64,000 bases of DNA from VXNJ01 sp009840625 (lineage in GTDB: Bacteria > Chloroflexota > UBA11872 > VXNJ01), in the NCBI GenBank assembly GCA_965207915.1, contig OZ242304.1, positions 2,170,001 through 2,234,000 of the forward strand, given 5' to 3'. Both the position numbers and the translations under genes were made by a program. This document shows, one piece after another, positions 25,860 to 34,526 of the stretch. Numbering within the stretch: position 1 is the first letter of the stretch; each line of letters starts with the position of its first letter. The notes under the pieces were generated by a model that saw only the letters and a program-made list of their open reading frames with translations, had not been told where the DNA came from and ran no database searches.

Positions 25860-26579
25860 ATGAACCAGACCAGGGTGGCTTTAGTTACCGGCGCCAACCG
25901 CGGAATCGGGCTGGAGCTCTGCCGGCAGCTGGCCGGTTCCGGCTTCAAGACCGTTCTCTCCTCGCGCGACGAGCGCCTGGGTGCGGTGGCGGTCCAGCAA
26001 TTGGCGGCCGACGGCATCGAGGTTCTCTACTGCCCGATGGACGTCACCAAGCGGTTCACGGTGGATCGCGCAATCGATTTCGTGCTCGGCGCCTGCGGAC
26101 GGCTGGACGCGCTGGTGAACAACGCCGGAGCGCTGCTCGACGAGGCGCCCGCGTCGGGAGCGTCCGCCGTGCTGGAGACGACCGACGCGACCCTGCTGGA
26201 CAGCTTTCAGGTAAACGCGCTCGGCGTCTACCGGGTTTGCCGCGCGGCGTTTCCGGTCATGCAGGACCAGGGGTACGGGCGGATCGTGAATGTGACCTCC
26301 GGCGCCGGATCGCTGGCCCGCATGACCTCGCGGCATCCGGCCTACCGGATCTCGAAAGCCGCCGCCAACGCGGTCACGCGGGTGTTCGCCGATCTGGTCG
26401 AAGATGCCGACATCAAGGTCAACTCGGCCACCCCGGGGTGGGTGCGCACGGATATGGGCGGTCCCGATGCCGACCGTGACGTTGCGACCGCCGCCGCCGG
26501 CATCGTTCCGCTGACCCAACTGCCGGTGGAGGGCCCCAATGGCGAATTCTTCTTCGATGGCCAGCCGGTCGAATGGTGA
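25860..26579 (+). CDS. Short-chain dehydrogenase/reductase (carbonyl-reductase-like)
   Basis: 239 residues with the SDR signatures: nucleotide-binding VTGANRGIGLELCRQL, structural LDALVNNAGALL, VNVTSGAG with the catalytic Ser, and YRISKAAANAV giving Tyr and Lys. TPGWVRTDMGG follows the active site as in carbonyl reductases. The TGANRGIG form and the SR after the second strand favour NADPH. Substrate unknown. It stands alone on the plus strand, followed after 52 nt by the PspC-domain gene. Confidence 0.88.
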   Translation: MNQTRVALVTGANRGIGLELCRQLAGSGFKTVLSSRDERLGAVAVQQLAADGIEVLYCPMDVTKRFTVDRAIDFVLGACGRLDALVNNAGALLDEAPASGASAVLETTDATLLDSFQVNALGVYRVCRAAFPVMQDQGYGRIVNVTSGAGSLARMTSRHPAYRISKAAANAVTRVFADLVEDADIKVNSATPGWVRTDMGGPDADRDVATAAAGIVPLTQLPVEGPNGEFFFDGQPVEW

Positions 26580-26631
26580 TATCCCACCCCCCGGCCCGGT
26601 CCAATCCCCACTCCTTGGTTGGGCCAGGATC

Positions 26632-27147
26632 GTGAGCAGTCCAGGCGGATCCGGGTTCCGGCTCTTTCGCAGCGAAGACGATCGCAAGATCTCCGGCGTG
26701 GCCGGCGGCCTGGCTGAGGGGCTGGACATAGACCCGACCCTGGTGCGGCTGCTCTGGGTGCTGGTCGTCCTGGTTACGTCCGGCGTCGGCCTGCTGGCCT
26801 ACCTAGCCATGTGGGCGATCGTGCCGCTGCGATCAGAGGTACTGGTCGGCACCGCTGAACCCGGCCGGCCCGATCCGGCGCCCAAGGCGGCGGATTCCAC
26901 CCCGGATGCGTCCGCCGGCTCCGAACCCGCCGCCGCCCGGCCGGCCGCGGCGCGGCGACCGTCAAATGGGCCGGTAATCGCCGGCGTCGCCCTGATCGTC
27001 GTCGGGGCGCTGTTCCTGCTGGACAACTGGGTTTCGCTGCAGTTCTGGTCGTATGTCGGAGATCTGATCAACCTGGCGCTGCGGTTCTGGCCGGTGCTTC
27101 TGATCGCGGCCGGCGCCATGCTCGTGTTTTCGCGTTTGCGCCGCTAA
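26632..27147 (+). CDS. PspC-domain membrane protein
   Basis: 171 residues from the GTG at 26632; the exact start is uncertain because the frame stays open into the previous gene. FRLFRSEDDRKISGVAGGLAEGLDIDPTLVRLLWVL is the PspC signature, followed by a membrane segment and MWAIVPLR. A Pro/Ala-rich linker (about 75-115) precedes a second hydrophobic pair (NGPVIAGVALIVVGALFLLDN, then RFWPVLLIAAGAMLVF) of the LiaF/DUF5668 type. PspC proteins sense envelope stress or regulate partners. No Psp or Lia regulator is adjacent. Confidence 0.85.
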   Translation: MSSPGGSGFRLFRSEDDRKISGVAGGLAEGLDIDPTLVRLLWVLVVLVTSGVGLLAYLAMWAIVPLRSEVLVGTAEPGRPDPAPKAADSTPDASAGSEPAAARPAAARRPSNGPVIAGVALIVVGALFLLDNWVSLQFWSYVGDLINLALRFWPVLLIAAGAMLVFSRLRR

Positions 27148-27161
27148 GCGGCCACACCTTC

Positions 27162-27180
27162 AGCCGGCACGGGGCCGGTT
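27162..27180. terminator. Hairpin between convergent genes, possible bidirectional terminator
   Basis: AGCCGGC (27162-27168) and GCCGGTT (27174-27180) form a 7-bp stem with one G-T pair around ACGGG. It lies in the 40-nt gap between the PspC gene and the convergent aldo/keto reductase. There is no T-run. Confidence 0.33.
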
Positions 27181-27187
27181 CAACCGC

Positions 27188-28117
27188 TCACTTGAGGCCC
27201 AGCGCGCTGCGCACGTCGGCAACCTCCGGGTATCCGTGCTGCTCGCGGTGGTACCAGTTGTCAAAGAAGTTGTTGGTCTTGAACCATTCGTGGCGGCCGT
27301 CGCGGGCCTCATTGCGTACGCGGTGGGCAAATTCACGCATCTCTGCAGGGGTGAACGGCTCGAAGTTCTCCCCGATGGCGACGTCCTGGTCGACGTCCTC
27401 GAGGCTGGTCAAGCCGCAGCTGAGCGTAGTTATGGGCTGCGAAAGGGCGAACCGCCTGCATTCCTGCGCAGTCAGGCCGCCGTCCCTGATGAATTGCCCG
27501 TTGCCGCCAAGCGACTTCATGCCGATGCAGGCCATTGAGCGCTCGGTAATGATCGGCAGCACCTGATTGATGAAGCTGCGGTAGGAGGCGTCGTAAACGT
27601 TGATCGGCATCTGCACCGCATCCCAGCCGTCAAAGCGTCCCAGCATCTCCACCAGGATCGCGGGATGCTTGTGGCCAGTGAAACCGATGTACCGGGTCTT
27701 GCCCTGGGCCCGGGCGTCGAGCAGGGCCTCGAAGGCGCCATCCGGGGCAAAGCACCATTCGGGATCGTTGTCGTAATTGATCTCATGCAGCGAAAGCAGA
27801 TCGACGTGATCGGTCCGCAAACGATCCAGCGATTCATCGATTTGCGCTTCCGCGCTGACGCGGTCGCGTGCGCAGACCTTGGTGGCCAGGAAAAGATCTT
27901 CGCGGCGCCCTTCGATTGCGGCGCCGACCCGCAATTCGCTGGAGCCCTCGCCGTAGTCCCAGGCGGTATCGATGAAGTTGACACCGCGGTCTATCGCAGC
28001 CCGGACGATCGCCACCGATTGCTCAAAGGTCGTGCCGGGGCGGACAATGTGCCCGCATCCCACGGCAACGATCGTCACCTCGTCTTCGTGACGGCCGAAT
28101 CGGCGCTTTGGAATCAT
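27188..28117 (-). CDS. Aldo/keto reductase
   Basis: 309 residues from the ATG at 28117 (MIPKRRFGRHEDEV), a normal length; the open frame upstream is not aldo/keto-like. Catalytic residues of the (beta/alpha)8 family are visible: Asp and Tyr in FIDTAWDYGEGSSELRVG, Lys in LFLATKVCAR, His in LLSLHEIN. RYIGFTGHKHPAILVEML is typical of the subgroup related to AKR/oxidoreductases with FTGH. NAD(P)H-dependent reduction of an aldehyde or ketone is expected. The C-terminal part has no Cys-rich ferredoxin domain. The gene is divergent from the L,D-transpeptidase. Confidence 0.88.
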   Translation of the reverse strand: MIPKRRFGRHEDEVTIVAVGCGHIVRPGTTFEQSVAIVRAAIDRGVNFIDTAWDYGEGSSELRVGAAIEGRREDLFLATKVCARDRVSAEAQIDESLDRLRTDHVDLLSLHEINYDNDPEWCFAPDGAFEALLDARAQGKTRYIGFTGHKHPAILVEMLGRFDGWDAVQMPINVYDASYRSFINQVLPIITERSMACIGMKSLGGNGQFIRDGGLTAQECRRFALSQPITTLSCGLTSLEDVDQDVAIGENFEPFTPAEMREFAHRVRNEARDGRHEWFKTNNFFDNWYHREQHGYPEVADVRSALGLK

Positions 28118-28252
28118 CGGTTCGGCCTTTCCCGGCGGAGTTATCGGGCGCAACAATGGTCTGACCGGTGAGGAGGGTACGGGCAACCGGCAATGCCCGG
28201 GTTGCAGCCTTCTTGATAATAATTCTGGGGAGAGTTGCAAGCTATTCCGGCA

Positions 28253-29392
28253 ATGGAGCGAACGCCCCTGACCATGGGTGAATCCCGCCACCTGATCCAG
28301 CTTCCGGACCAACGCCTGGGTCGCCGCCGCCTGCTGGGACTGGCCGCCGCCGGCGCTGCCGCCGGGCTGGCCGCCGCCGCCCAACCGGCGCGGGCCGCGC
28401 TATTGACCCCGGCCGCAGCAGAAGAGACGACTCCGCGGGACCGCGAAAACATCGTCTATGTCCCTCAGACCGGCCACAATGTCAGCGGCTCGATCCTGGA
28501 CCACTGGTCGCGCTACGGCGCCAACGAAACGTTTGGGTGGCCGGTATCCGAATCGCAAGCGCGCGGACCGCAGACCGTTCAGTTCTTTGAATTCGGGGCG
28601 TTGATAACCGATCCGGATTCGCCTGAATTAACCGGGGTCCGGTCTCTGGCGGCCGGTTCGGACTGGATAAACCGGCGCGCCTATCAACTGACCTCCCTGG
28701 TGCGCGACTTCACCGAGGCCGACATTCCCTGGGAACCTAGCGTCGGGATGCATCCGGCATTTGCCGACTGGCATCGCGACACCGGCGGGGTGTTCGCCTG
28801 GGGCGACCCGATCGACTGGGCGTATCGGCTCGACGAGGAAACAATCCTGCAACCGTTCCAGAAGGTCGTCGCAGTCGCCAAGGATGGGCAGTCGCCACAC
28901 CCTCTGCCCATCGGACGCTCGCTGGCGGCGGCCTACGGTCTCCCGCAAGCGGGTGTAGCGCCGCGCAAGGGCGCCCGGCTGTACGACCCGACGGAATTTC
29001 TTCCATCGCTGGGTCCGCTGCGAGGGCGCTGGGTTGACGTGAACCTTGCCACTCAACTGGTCACTCTGCACTCTGCCGAAGGCCCGGTGTTCCAGTACAC
29101 GACCTCCTCGGGCAAAGACCTATTTGAGACTCCGCTGGGCAGTTTTCACGTGAACCGCAAGGTCAAGACGGAGCGCATGACCGGCCTCTGGGGCACCCAG
29201 GAGTTCTACGACATAAGCAATATCTACAACACCGTCTACTTCACCTGGGAAGGCCACGCGTTCCATTACGCTTACTGGCACGACGACTTCGGAACCCGGC
29301 GCTCGCACGGCTGTCTCAATATGCGCCTGCCGGACTCGGCGCTTACCTATGAGTTCTGCCAGGTGGGCACCAGGATAGACATACACTTCTGA
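28253..29392 (+). CDS. Probable Tat-exported L,D-transpeptidase (YkuD domain)
   Basis: 379 residues from the ATG at 28253; TTG 28235 and ATG 28274 are alternatives. The N-terminus has a twin-arginine signal (LGRRRLLGLAAAG, hydrophobic stretch, then QPARA-A cleavage site). The middle has a repeat-like segment (SRYGANETFGWPVSESQ) seen in secreted Chloroflexota proteins. The C-terminal YkuD domain contains VTLHSAEGPVFQYTTSSG, TPLGSFHVNRK, HAFHYAYWHDDFG and the catalytic SHGCLNM (His, Cys). It should form 3-3 peptidoglycan crosslinks or attach proteins to the wall; whether this host has peptidoglycan was not tested. An AT-rich GATAATAATT about 30 nt upstream may be its -10. Confidence 0.87.
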   Translation: MERTPLTMGESRHLIQLPDQRLGRRRLLGLAAAGAAAGLAAAAQPARAALLTPAAAEETTPRDRENIVYVPQTGHNVSGSILDHWSRYGANETFGWPVSESQARGPQTVQFFEFGALITDPDSPELTGVRSLAAGSDWINRRAYQLTSLVRDFTEADIPWEPSVGMHPAFADWHRDTGGVFAWGDPIDWAYRLDEETILQPFQKVVAVAKDGQSPHPLPIGRSLAAAYGLPQAGVAPRKGARLYDPTEFLPSLGPLRGRWVDVNLATQLVTLHSAEGPVFQYTTSSGKDLFETPLGSFHVNRKVKTERMTGLWGTQEFYDISNIYNTVYFTWEGHAFHYAYWHDDFGTRRSHGCLNMRLPDSALTYEFCQVGTRIDIHF

Positions 29393-29444
29393 CCGGCGGC
29401 CGGCGCGGGCCGGTAATTGCCCGTGCGTCGACGACTTGCCTTCA

Positions 29445-30161
29445 ATGAGCCGATCGGATCCGGCGCCGCGAATCCTGCTGGTTGACGATGAGCCCAACCT
29501 GGTCGCCTCTTTGCGTTACAACCTGCGCCAGTCCGGGTTCAGGATCCACGCCTGCGCAAGCGCTGAGGAGGGCCTGGACCACCTTCGGCAGACCGCGGTT
29601 GATCTGGTCCTACTGGATGTGATGCTGCCCGGCATGGACGGGTTCGAAGCCTGTCGCGAGATTCGCGCAAACTCAAGCGTCCCAGTCGTCATGCTGACCG
29701 CCCGCGACGATGAGATCGACCGAGTGGTCGGGCTTGAGATCGGGGCCGACGACTACGTCACCAAGCCCTTTTCAGTCCGCGAATTGCAGGCCCGCATCAA
29801 GGCGCTGTTGCGCCGCCACGCGCTGCTTCTGGGCGAACTCGAATCGCGCCGATCCGACTCCCCGCTCGTCGACGGCGATCTGGTGTTGGACCGTGCCGGC
29901 ATGCGGCTTGAAATTGGCGGCGAAACGGTCGAGTTGCGACCCAAGGAATTCGATCTGCTGGAGCATTTGCTGGCCAATCGCGGACGCGTCATTTCGTCCG
30001 AGGACCTGATTCGCCAAGTCTGGGGACACGACTTTACCGAGGACACTCGCACGGTCAGGGTCCATATCAGCCTGTTGCGGCACAAGATCGAACCCGACCC
30101 GACCAATCCGAGACGAATTCAAACGGTACGCGGTTCGGGGTACCGCTACGCTCGCCCCTAG
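29445..30161 (+). CDS. phoB: Response regulator, OmpR/PhoB family (phosphate regulator)
   Basis: 238 residues. The receiver domain shows acidic VDDEP, phosphoacceptor Asp in LLDVMLPGMDG, Thr in MLTARDDE and Lys in DYVTKPFS. The C-terminal winged helix contains VELRPKEFDLLEHLLANRGRVIS and VRVHISLLRHKIE...IQTVRGSGYRYA, as in PhoB/PhoP/RegX3. It lies 6 nt before a PhoR-like kinase and 1.4 kb before pstS, so control of phosphate uptake is the likely job. 11-bp-spaced repeats upstream of pstS fit a PhoB-type binding mode. The start is ATG 29445; TTG 29436 is possible. Confidence 0.9.
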   Translation: MSRSDPAPRILLVDDEPNLVASLRYNLRQSGFRIHACASAEEGLDHLRQTAVDLVLLDVMLPGMDGFEACREIRANSSVPVVMLTARDDEIDRVVGLEIGADDYVTKPFSVRELQARIKALLRRHALLLGELESRRSDSPLVDGDLVLDRAGMRLEIGGETVELRPKEFDLLEHLLANRGRVISSEDLIRQVWGHDFTEDTRTVRVHISLLRHKIEPDPTNPRRIQTVRGSGYRYARP

Positions 30162-30167
30162 GGTTGC

Positions 30168-31490
30168 TTGATCGACCGCTGGATCTGGCTGGCCATTCCG
30201 GCGGGGATCCTATTGGGGACCCTGCTTGGGATCACTTCGCAAGGGTGGGTCGCGCCGCAGCTGGCATTCGCGGCACTGGTGCTGGCGGCGCTGGCCGCGG
30301 CGGCCGGCGCCGCCATTGCCAGGCGCTGGCTCGGTCGCCGATTGGCCGCAATTGGCTCGGTCTCCCGGAGATTGGGATTCGGGGCCGCCTCGATCGGCGA
30401 ATACCCGCAATTGGCCGACCGAATCGCCCGTCGGATCGGACGTGGCGAAGCGATGGCGCGGGACCTGCGGCATTTGCTCGAGAACATGGCGGACGGCGTG
30501 GTGGTCATAGACGGCGACGACCGGGTCGAGGTGATTAACGCGGCGGCGAGCAGAATTTTCGGCATCGAAAGCGCCGAAAGTGGCGGACTCACCCTTACCC
30601 GCCTGGCGCGAGACGTCGAGATTGTCGATCTGGTCGGCCGGGTTCGCGAGGGGACGGGCACCCAACGCCGGATAGTGCGCCCGGTTCATCCTGATTTGAT
30701 CCTCCAGGTTGTGGCCACCCCGATCGCGGTCGGGACCGTATCCCGGGTGCTGTTGATCCTCCAGGACGTGACCGCAATCGAGGGGCAACGGGCGGCGCAG
30801 CGCGATCTGATTGCCAATATTTCGCACGATCTGCGGACGCCGGTCGCGGCGATCAAATCGCTTTGCGAAGCCCTGCTCGGCGGGGCCGTCGACCAGCGCC
30901 GATTCCGCGACGACTTCCTGGCCAGGATCGATTCGGAGGCCGACCGGCTCATCGAGTTGACCGAGAGCGTAATAGCCGCCGCCCGGGCAGATGCGATCGA
31001 CAACCAGATGGATTGGCAGCGAGTCGACCTATCCCAGTTGGTGTCCGAATTGGCAAGCCGGTTGCATCCGGTCGCGCGACGCGCGCAGGTGGAATTGACT
31101 GTGGAGATCGCGGGCTCCCTGCCGGTTCAAGCCGATCAGGCCAAGCTCGAGATAGCCGTCGCCAATCTGCTCCTGAACGCATTGAAATTCACGCCGCCGG
31201 GCAAGTCGGTACGGGTTGTGGGCGACCGTCGGCAGGACATTGTCCGGATCCGTGTGATCGACGAAGGCTGCGGTATCGATCCGGCGATTCAGGAACGGAT
31301 TTTCGAGCGTTTCTACAAAGGCGATCCGGCTCGAACCGCAGCCGGATCGGGACTGGGCCTCAGCATAGCCCGGCAACTGGTCGAGTTGCATGACGGAGAC
31401 ATCCAGGTACTCTCTGCCGGCGTCGGCAGCGGATCCGAATTCATTCTGTCGGTTCCCGATCGAAGGGGCTCAAATCTGGGCGGAGGCTAG
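30168..31490 (+). CDS. phoR: Sensor histidine kinase, PhoR-like
   Basis: 440 residues. Two closely spaced membrane helices at the N-terminus (about 5-22 and 27-50) leave almost no external domain, as in PhoR. A PAS domain (LRHLLENMADGVVVIDGDDRVEVINAAA) is followed by HisKA with NISHDLRTPVAAIKSL (phospho-His) and an HATPase with NLLLNALKFTPPG, VIDEGCGIDP and GSGLGLSIARQLVELH. It probably phosphorylates the adjacent regulator when phosphate is low, with PstSCAB-PhoU as the sensing partner. TTG start, 6 nt after the regulator's stop. Confidence 0.9.
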   Translation: MIDRWIWLAIPAGILLGTLLGITSQGWVAPQLAFAALVLAALAAAAGAAIARRWLGRRLAAIGSVSRRLGFGAASIGEYPQLADRIARRIGRGEAMARDLRHLLENMADGVVVIDGDDRVEVINAAASRIFGIESAESGGLTLTRLARDVEIVDLVGRVREGTGTQRRIVRPVHPDLILQVVATPIAVGTVSRVLLILQDVTAIEGQRAAQRDLIANISHDLRTPVAAIKSLCEALLGGAVDQRRFRDDFLARIDSEADRLIELTESVIAAARADAIDNQMDWQRVDLSQLVSELASRLHPVARRAQVELTVEIAGSLPVQADQAKLEIAVANLLLNALKFTPPGKSVRVVGDRRQDIVRIRVIDEGCGIDPAIQERIFERFYKGDPARTAAGSGLGLSIARQLVELHDGDIQVLSAGVGSGSEFILSVPDRRGSNLGGG

Positions 31491-31491
31491 T

Positions 31492-31546
31492 TTGACGGGC
31501 CGCTAGCTGCGAATTGACGCAGCGTTGACATTGCCCCGACGACAGG
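31492..31546 (+). promoter_or_regulatory. 11-bp-phased repeats upstream of pstS, candidate Pho box
   Basis: TTGACG begins at 31492 and 31514, and TTGACA at 31525: intervals of 22 and 11 bp. The phased positions in between and after (CTAGCT at 31503, CCGACG at 31536) are degenerate copies. PhoB/PhoP-type regulators bind direct repeats with 11-bp periodicity, one helix turn, on the promoters of pst operons. This block sits about 60-115 nt before the pstS ATG, directly after the gene for the PhoR-like kinase. Confidence 0.62.
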
Positions 31547-31605
31547 CCGGCGTCGTCACCTAACTTTGGGCTGGCAATTCAGTTTCAGCCACAATCGGAC
31601 GAGCA

Positions 31606-32595
31606 ATGACCCAGCTTTCAAGGCGCAGTCTGCTGGCCGCTACAGGAGCCCTGGCCGCCTTGACCGCCATGGCCGCTTGCGACCCGGATGAGGCTTCCCC
31701 GAGCGCTGGTTCCGACGCCATGAGTGACCAGAATTTGACCGCTGGATCAGGGCTGAGCGGCACGATTCTGGCCGACGGTTCGTCGACTGTCGGCCCGGTT
31801 ACCCAGGCGGTTGCGGAAGAATTCGTAAAGCTCCATCCCAATGTGCGGATCCCGGTGGGTATTTCGGGCTCCGGGGGCGGTTTCAAGAAGTTCTGCATCG
31901 GAGAAACCGACCTGTCAAACGCATCGCGCACGATCAAGGAATCGGAAACTGCGGTCTGCACCGAAAACGGGGTCGATTTCACCGAGCTCACAGTTGCGTT
32001 CGACGGGCTCGCGGTGCTCGCCAACCCGGCCGCCGACTGGGTCGACTGTCTCACCGTCGACGAATTGAAGAGGATCTGGGACCCCGAGGCCGAAGAAAAA
32101 ATCACCAGTTGGTCTCAGGTCCGCGATGGCTTTCCGGATCGCGGCCTCGTCCTCTACGGCCCGGGCGTGGATTCGGGGACGTTTGATTTCTTCACCGAGG
32201 TGATAAACGGCGAAGAGGGCCACAGCCGCGGCGATTTCACCCCGTCCGAGGATGACAATGTCCTGGTTCAGGGGATCGCCGGTGATGCCAGCGCCACCGG
32301 ATTTCTCGGCCTGGCTTATTACGCCGCCAACGCCGATCGCTTGAAGCTCGTCCCCGTAGATGGCGGCAACGGCTGCGTATCGCCTTCCGAGACCACCGTA
32401 AACGACGGGACCTACGCGCCGCTCTCGCGACCGCTGTTCTTCTATGTGAGCAACCAGGCGGCCGAGCGCCCCGAAGTGGAGGAATTCATCCACTTCTACC
32501 TGGAAAACGCCAAACACGTAGCCGCGGATGTCGGTTACGTGGCCATGCCCGATGAAATGTACGCCGAACAACTTGAAAAATTTGAAAGCCGCTAG
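31606..32595 (+). CDS. pstS: Phosphate ABC transporter, phosphate-binding lipoprotein
   Basis: 329 residues. A Tat/Sec-like start (RRSLLAATGALAALTAMAAC) ends in a lipobox Cys, so the protein is lipid-anchored outside the membrane. Phosphate-binding segments are present: ILADGSSTVGPVTQAVAEEF, GISGSGGGFKKFCIGETDLSNASR and GVDSGTFDFFTEVI. Two Cys-containing loops in mature protein could form disulfides. It captures inorganic phosphate and hands it to PstC/PstA. It is first in pstS-pstC-pstA-pstB-phoU and has the 11-bp repeat block upstream; a 129-nt gap separates it from pstC. Confidence 0.95.
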   Translation: MTQLSRRSLLAATGALAALTAMAACDPDEASPSAGSDAMSDQNLTAGSGLSGTILADGSSTVGPVTQAVAEEFVKLHPNVRIPVGISGSGGGFKKFCIGETDLSNASRTIKESETAVCTENGVDFTELTVAFDGLAVLANPAADWVDCLTVDELKRIWDPEAEEKITSWSQVRDGFPDRGLVLYGPGVDSGTFDFFTEVINGEEGHSRGDFTPSEDDNVLVQGIAGDASATGFLGLAYYAANADRLKLVPVDGGNGCVSPSETTVNDGTYAPLSRPLFFYVSNQAAERPEVEEFIHFYLENAKHVAADVGYVAMPDEMYAEQLEKFESR

Positions 32596-32724
32596 TAGCG
32601 CCGCGAACCGGCGGCTCGCGGCGACTCCAGTCCGCGGCCGCCGCTCGGGTCTGCGGGCGATCGGGAAATCCCCGAACGCAAAATCCTATGGCGCGGCCAA
32701 CCGCCGCCGCCTGACCGGGTGACA

Positions 32725-33642
32725 ATGCAGCAGCAACAAACCGTAGACCTCTCGCCCAAGCGCAAGCGAATCCTGGTAGAGGGGGCGGTGCGATCAGTCC
32801 TTTTCGCGGCTGCGGCGGTCTCGGTGCTCACCACTGCCGGGATCATCTTTACCTTGCTGGGCGAGACGTTCCAGTTCTTCACCCAGGTTTCGCCGGTCGA
32901 GTTTCTGACCGGCACCCGCTGGACACCGTTATTCGTATCCAAACACTTCGGCGTGCTGCCGCTGGTAAACGGCACGCTGGCGGTGGCGCTGGTGGCGATG
33001 CTGATCGCAGTTCCGCTTGGGCTCCTTGCGGCGATCTTCATGTCCGAAGTGGCGGCACCCCAGTTGCGCACCGTCCTGAAGCCGGCCCTTGAAGTACTGG
33101 CCGGAATCCCGACCGTGGTTTACGGATATTTCGCATTGTTGTTCGTCACACCCATCCTGCGGGAGATATTTCCCGACGCGGGAATATTCAACGTCCTCTC
33201 GGCCGGCATCGTGATGGGTTTCATGATCCTGCCGATGATGGCCTCGATTACCGAGGACGCGTTGCAAGCAGTCCCGGTCGGCCTGCGTGAGGGTTCGTAC
33301 GCGCTGGGTGCAACCAAGCTGGAGACTGCGGTCAAGGTGATCGTCCCGGCGGCCCTCTCGGGCATCCTGGCCGCGGTGATACTTTCGATCTCCAGGGCGA
33401 TCGGGGAAACGATGATCGTCTCGATCGCCGCCGGTCAGCAGCCCCGCTTGGGGTTTGACCTGCTCAATTCGATGGAAACGATGACCGCTTACATCGTGCA
33501 GGTATCGCTGGGCGATACGCCACAGGGCACGATCGAGTACCAGACGATATTTGCCGTCGGCACGCTGCTGTTCGCCATGACTTTCGTGATGAATCTGCTT
33601 GGCGACTGGCTCGTTCGGCGGTTTCGCGAGGTGTACGAATGA
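32725..33642 (+). CDS. pstC: Phosphate ABC transporter permease
   Basis: 305 residues with six membrane segments, first at about 24-46. The conserved FLTGTRWTPLF periplasmic loop after the first helix and the coupling loop REGSYALGATKLETAVKVIVPAALSGI identify PstC. SRAIGETMIVSIAAGQQP follows, as in the family. The ATG at 32725 is preferred over the GTG at 32719, though both are possible. It overlaps pstA by 4 nt (ATGA) and forms the channel with it. Confidence 0.95.
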   Translation: MQQQQTVDLSPKRKRILVEGAVRSVLFAAAAVSVLTTAGIIFTLLGETFQFFTQVSPVEFLTGTRWTPLFVSKHFGVLPLVNGTLAVALVAMLIAVPLGLLAAIFMSEVAAPQLRTVLKPALEVLAGIPTVVYGYFALLFVTPILREIFPDAGIFNVLSAGIVMGFMILPMMASITEDALQAVPVGLREGSYALGATKLETAVKVIVPAALSGILAAVILSISRAIGETMIVSIAAGQQPRLGFDLLNSMETMTAYIVQVSLGDTPQGTIEYQTIFAVGTLLFAMTFVMNLLGDWLVRRFREVYE

Positions 33643-34526
33643 GATCGCCGGAAGGTTCGGTTGCCGCGGCCCGACGCTCGATCGGGTGGCGGACCGTAAA
33701 GACCTGGATCTTCTATGCGACGACGCTGATTTCGGTTGTGCTGGCGCTGGCCGTCCTGGCCTCGTTGCTGCTGGACGTCTTCTCGCGCGGCCTGCCCGAA
33801 ATCGACCTGGCATTCCTGACCAGCTTTCCATCGCGCTTCCCTGAAGAATCGGGTTTGCGCTCGGCGCTGCTGGGCAGCCTCTGGCTGATCGCGTTCACCG
33901 CCCTGATCTCGTTCCCGCTGGGGGTCGCATCGGCGATATACCTTGAGGAGTACGCGCCGGAGAACTGGATCACCCGCTTCATCCAGATAAACGTCGCCAA
34001 TCTCGCCGGCGTGCCCTCGGTCGTTTACGGGCTACTCGGACTGGGATTGTTCGTCCGCACTTTCGGGTTGGGCCGCAGCATCGTCGCCGGGGCGCTGACG
34101 ATGTCGCTGCTGGTGCTGCCGATCATCATCGTTGCGGCACGCGAAGCCATCCGCGCCGTTCCCGACTCGCTGCGTGAGGGCGGTTACGCGCTTGGCGCCA
34201 GCCGCTGGGAAGTCATCTACAAGACCGTGCTGCCGGCGGCGCTCCCAGGGATCCTGACCGGCACGATATTGGCCCTGGCGCGCGCGATCGGCGAAACCGC
34301 GCCGTTGATTACCATCGGGGCGCTGACGTACATTGCGTTTGACCCGCAGGGCCCGATGGACCTTTTCACGGTGTTGCCGATTCAGATATTCAACTGGGTA
34401 TCGCTGCCGAACCCCGAATTTGCTTCGCTCGCCGCCGGCGGGATCGTGATTTTGCTGATCGTGTTGCTTTGCGCGAACCTGACCGCCGTGATACTTCGCT
34501 ACAAATTCGAACGGGCCAACCGATGA
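33639..34526 (+). CDS. pstA: Phosphate ABC transporter permease
   Basis: 295 residues with six membrane helices. LPEIDLAFLTSFPSRFPEESGLRSALLGSLW, SFPLGVASAIYLEEYAP and GVPSVVYGLLGLGLFV are classic PstA sequence, and the coupling loop is REGGYALGASRWEVIYKTVLPAALPGI. ARAIGETAPLITIGA matches the PstC counterpart. It overlaps both pstC and pstB by 4 nt, so the three subunits are translationally linked. Confidence 0.95.
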   Translation: MRSPEGSVAAARRSIGWRTVKTWIFYATTLISVVLALAVLASLLLDVFSRGLPEIDLAFLTSFPSRFPEESGLRSALLGSLWLIAFTALISFPLGVASAIYLEEYAPENWITRFIQINVANLAGVPSVVYGLLGLGLFVRTFGLGRSIVAGALTMSLLVLPIIIVAAREAIRAVPDSLREGGYALGASRWEVIYKTVLPAALPGILTGTILALARAIGETAPLITIGALTYIAFDPQGPMDLFTVLPIQIFNWVSLPNPEFASLAAGGIVILLIVLLCANLTAVILRYKFERANR

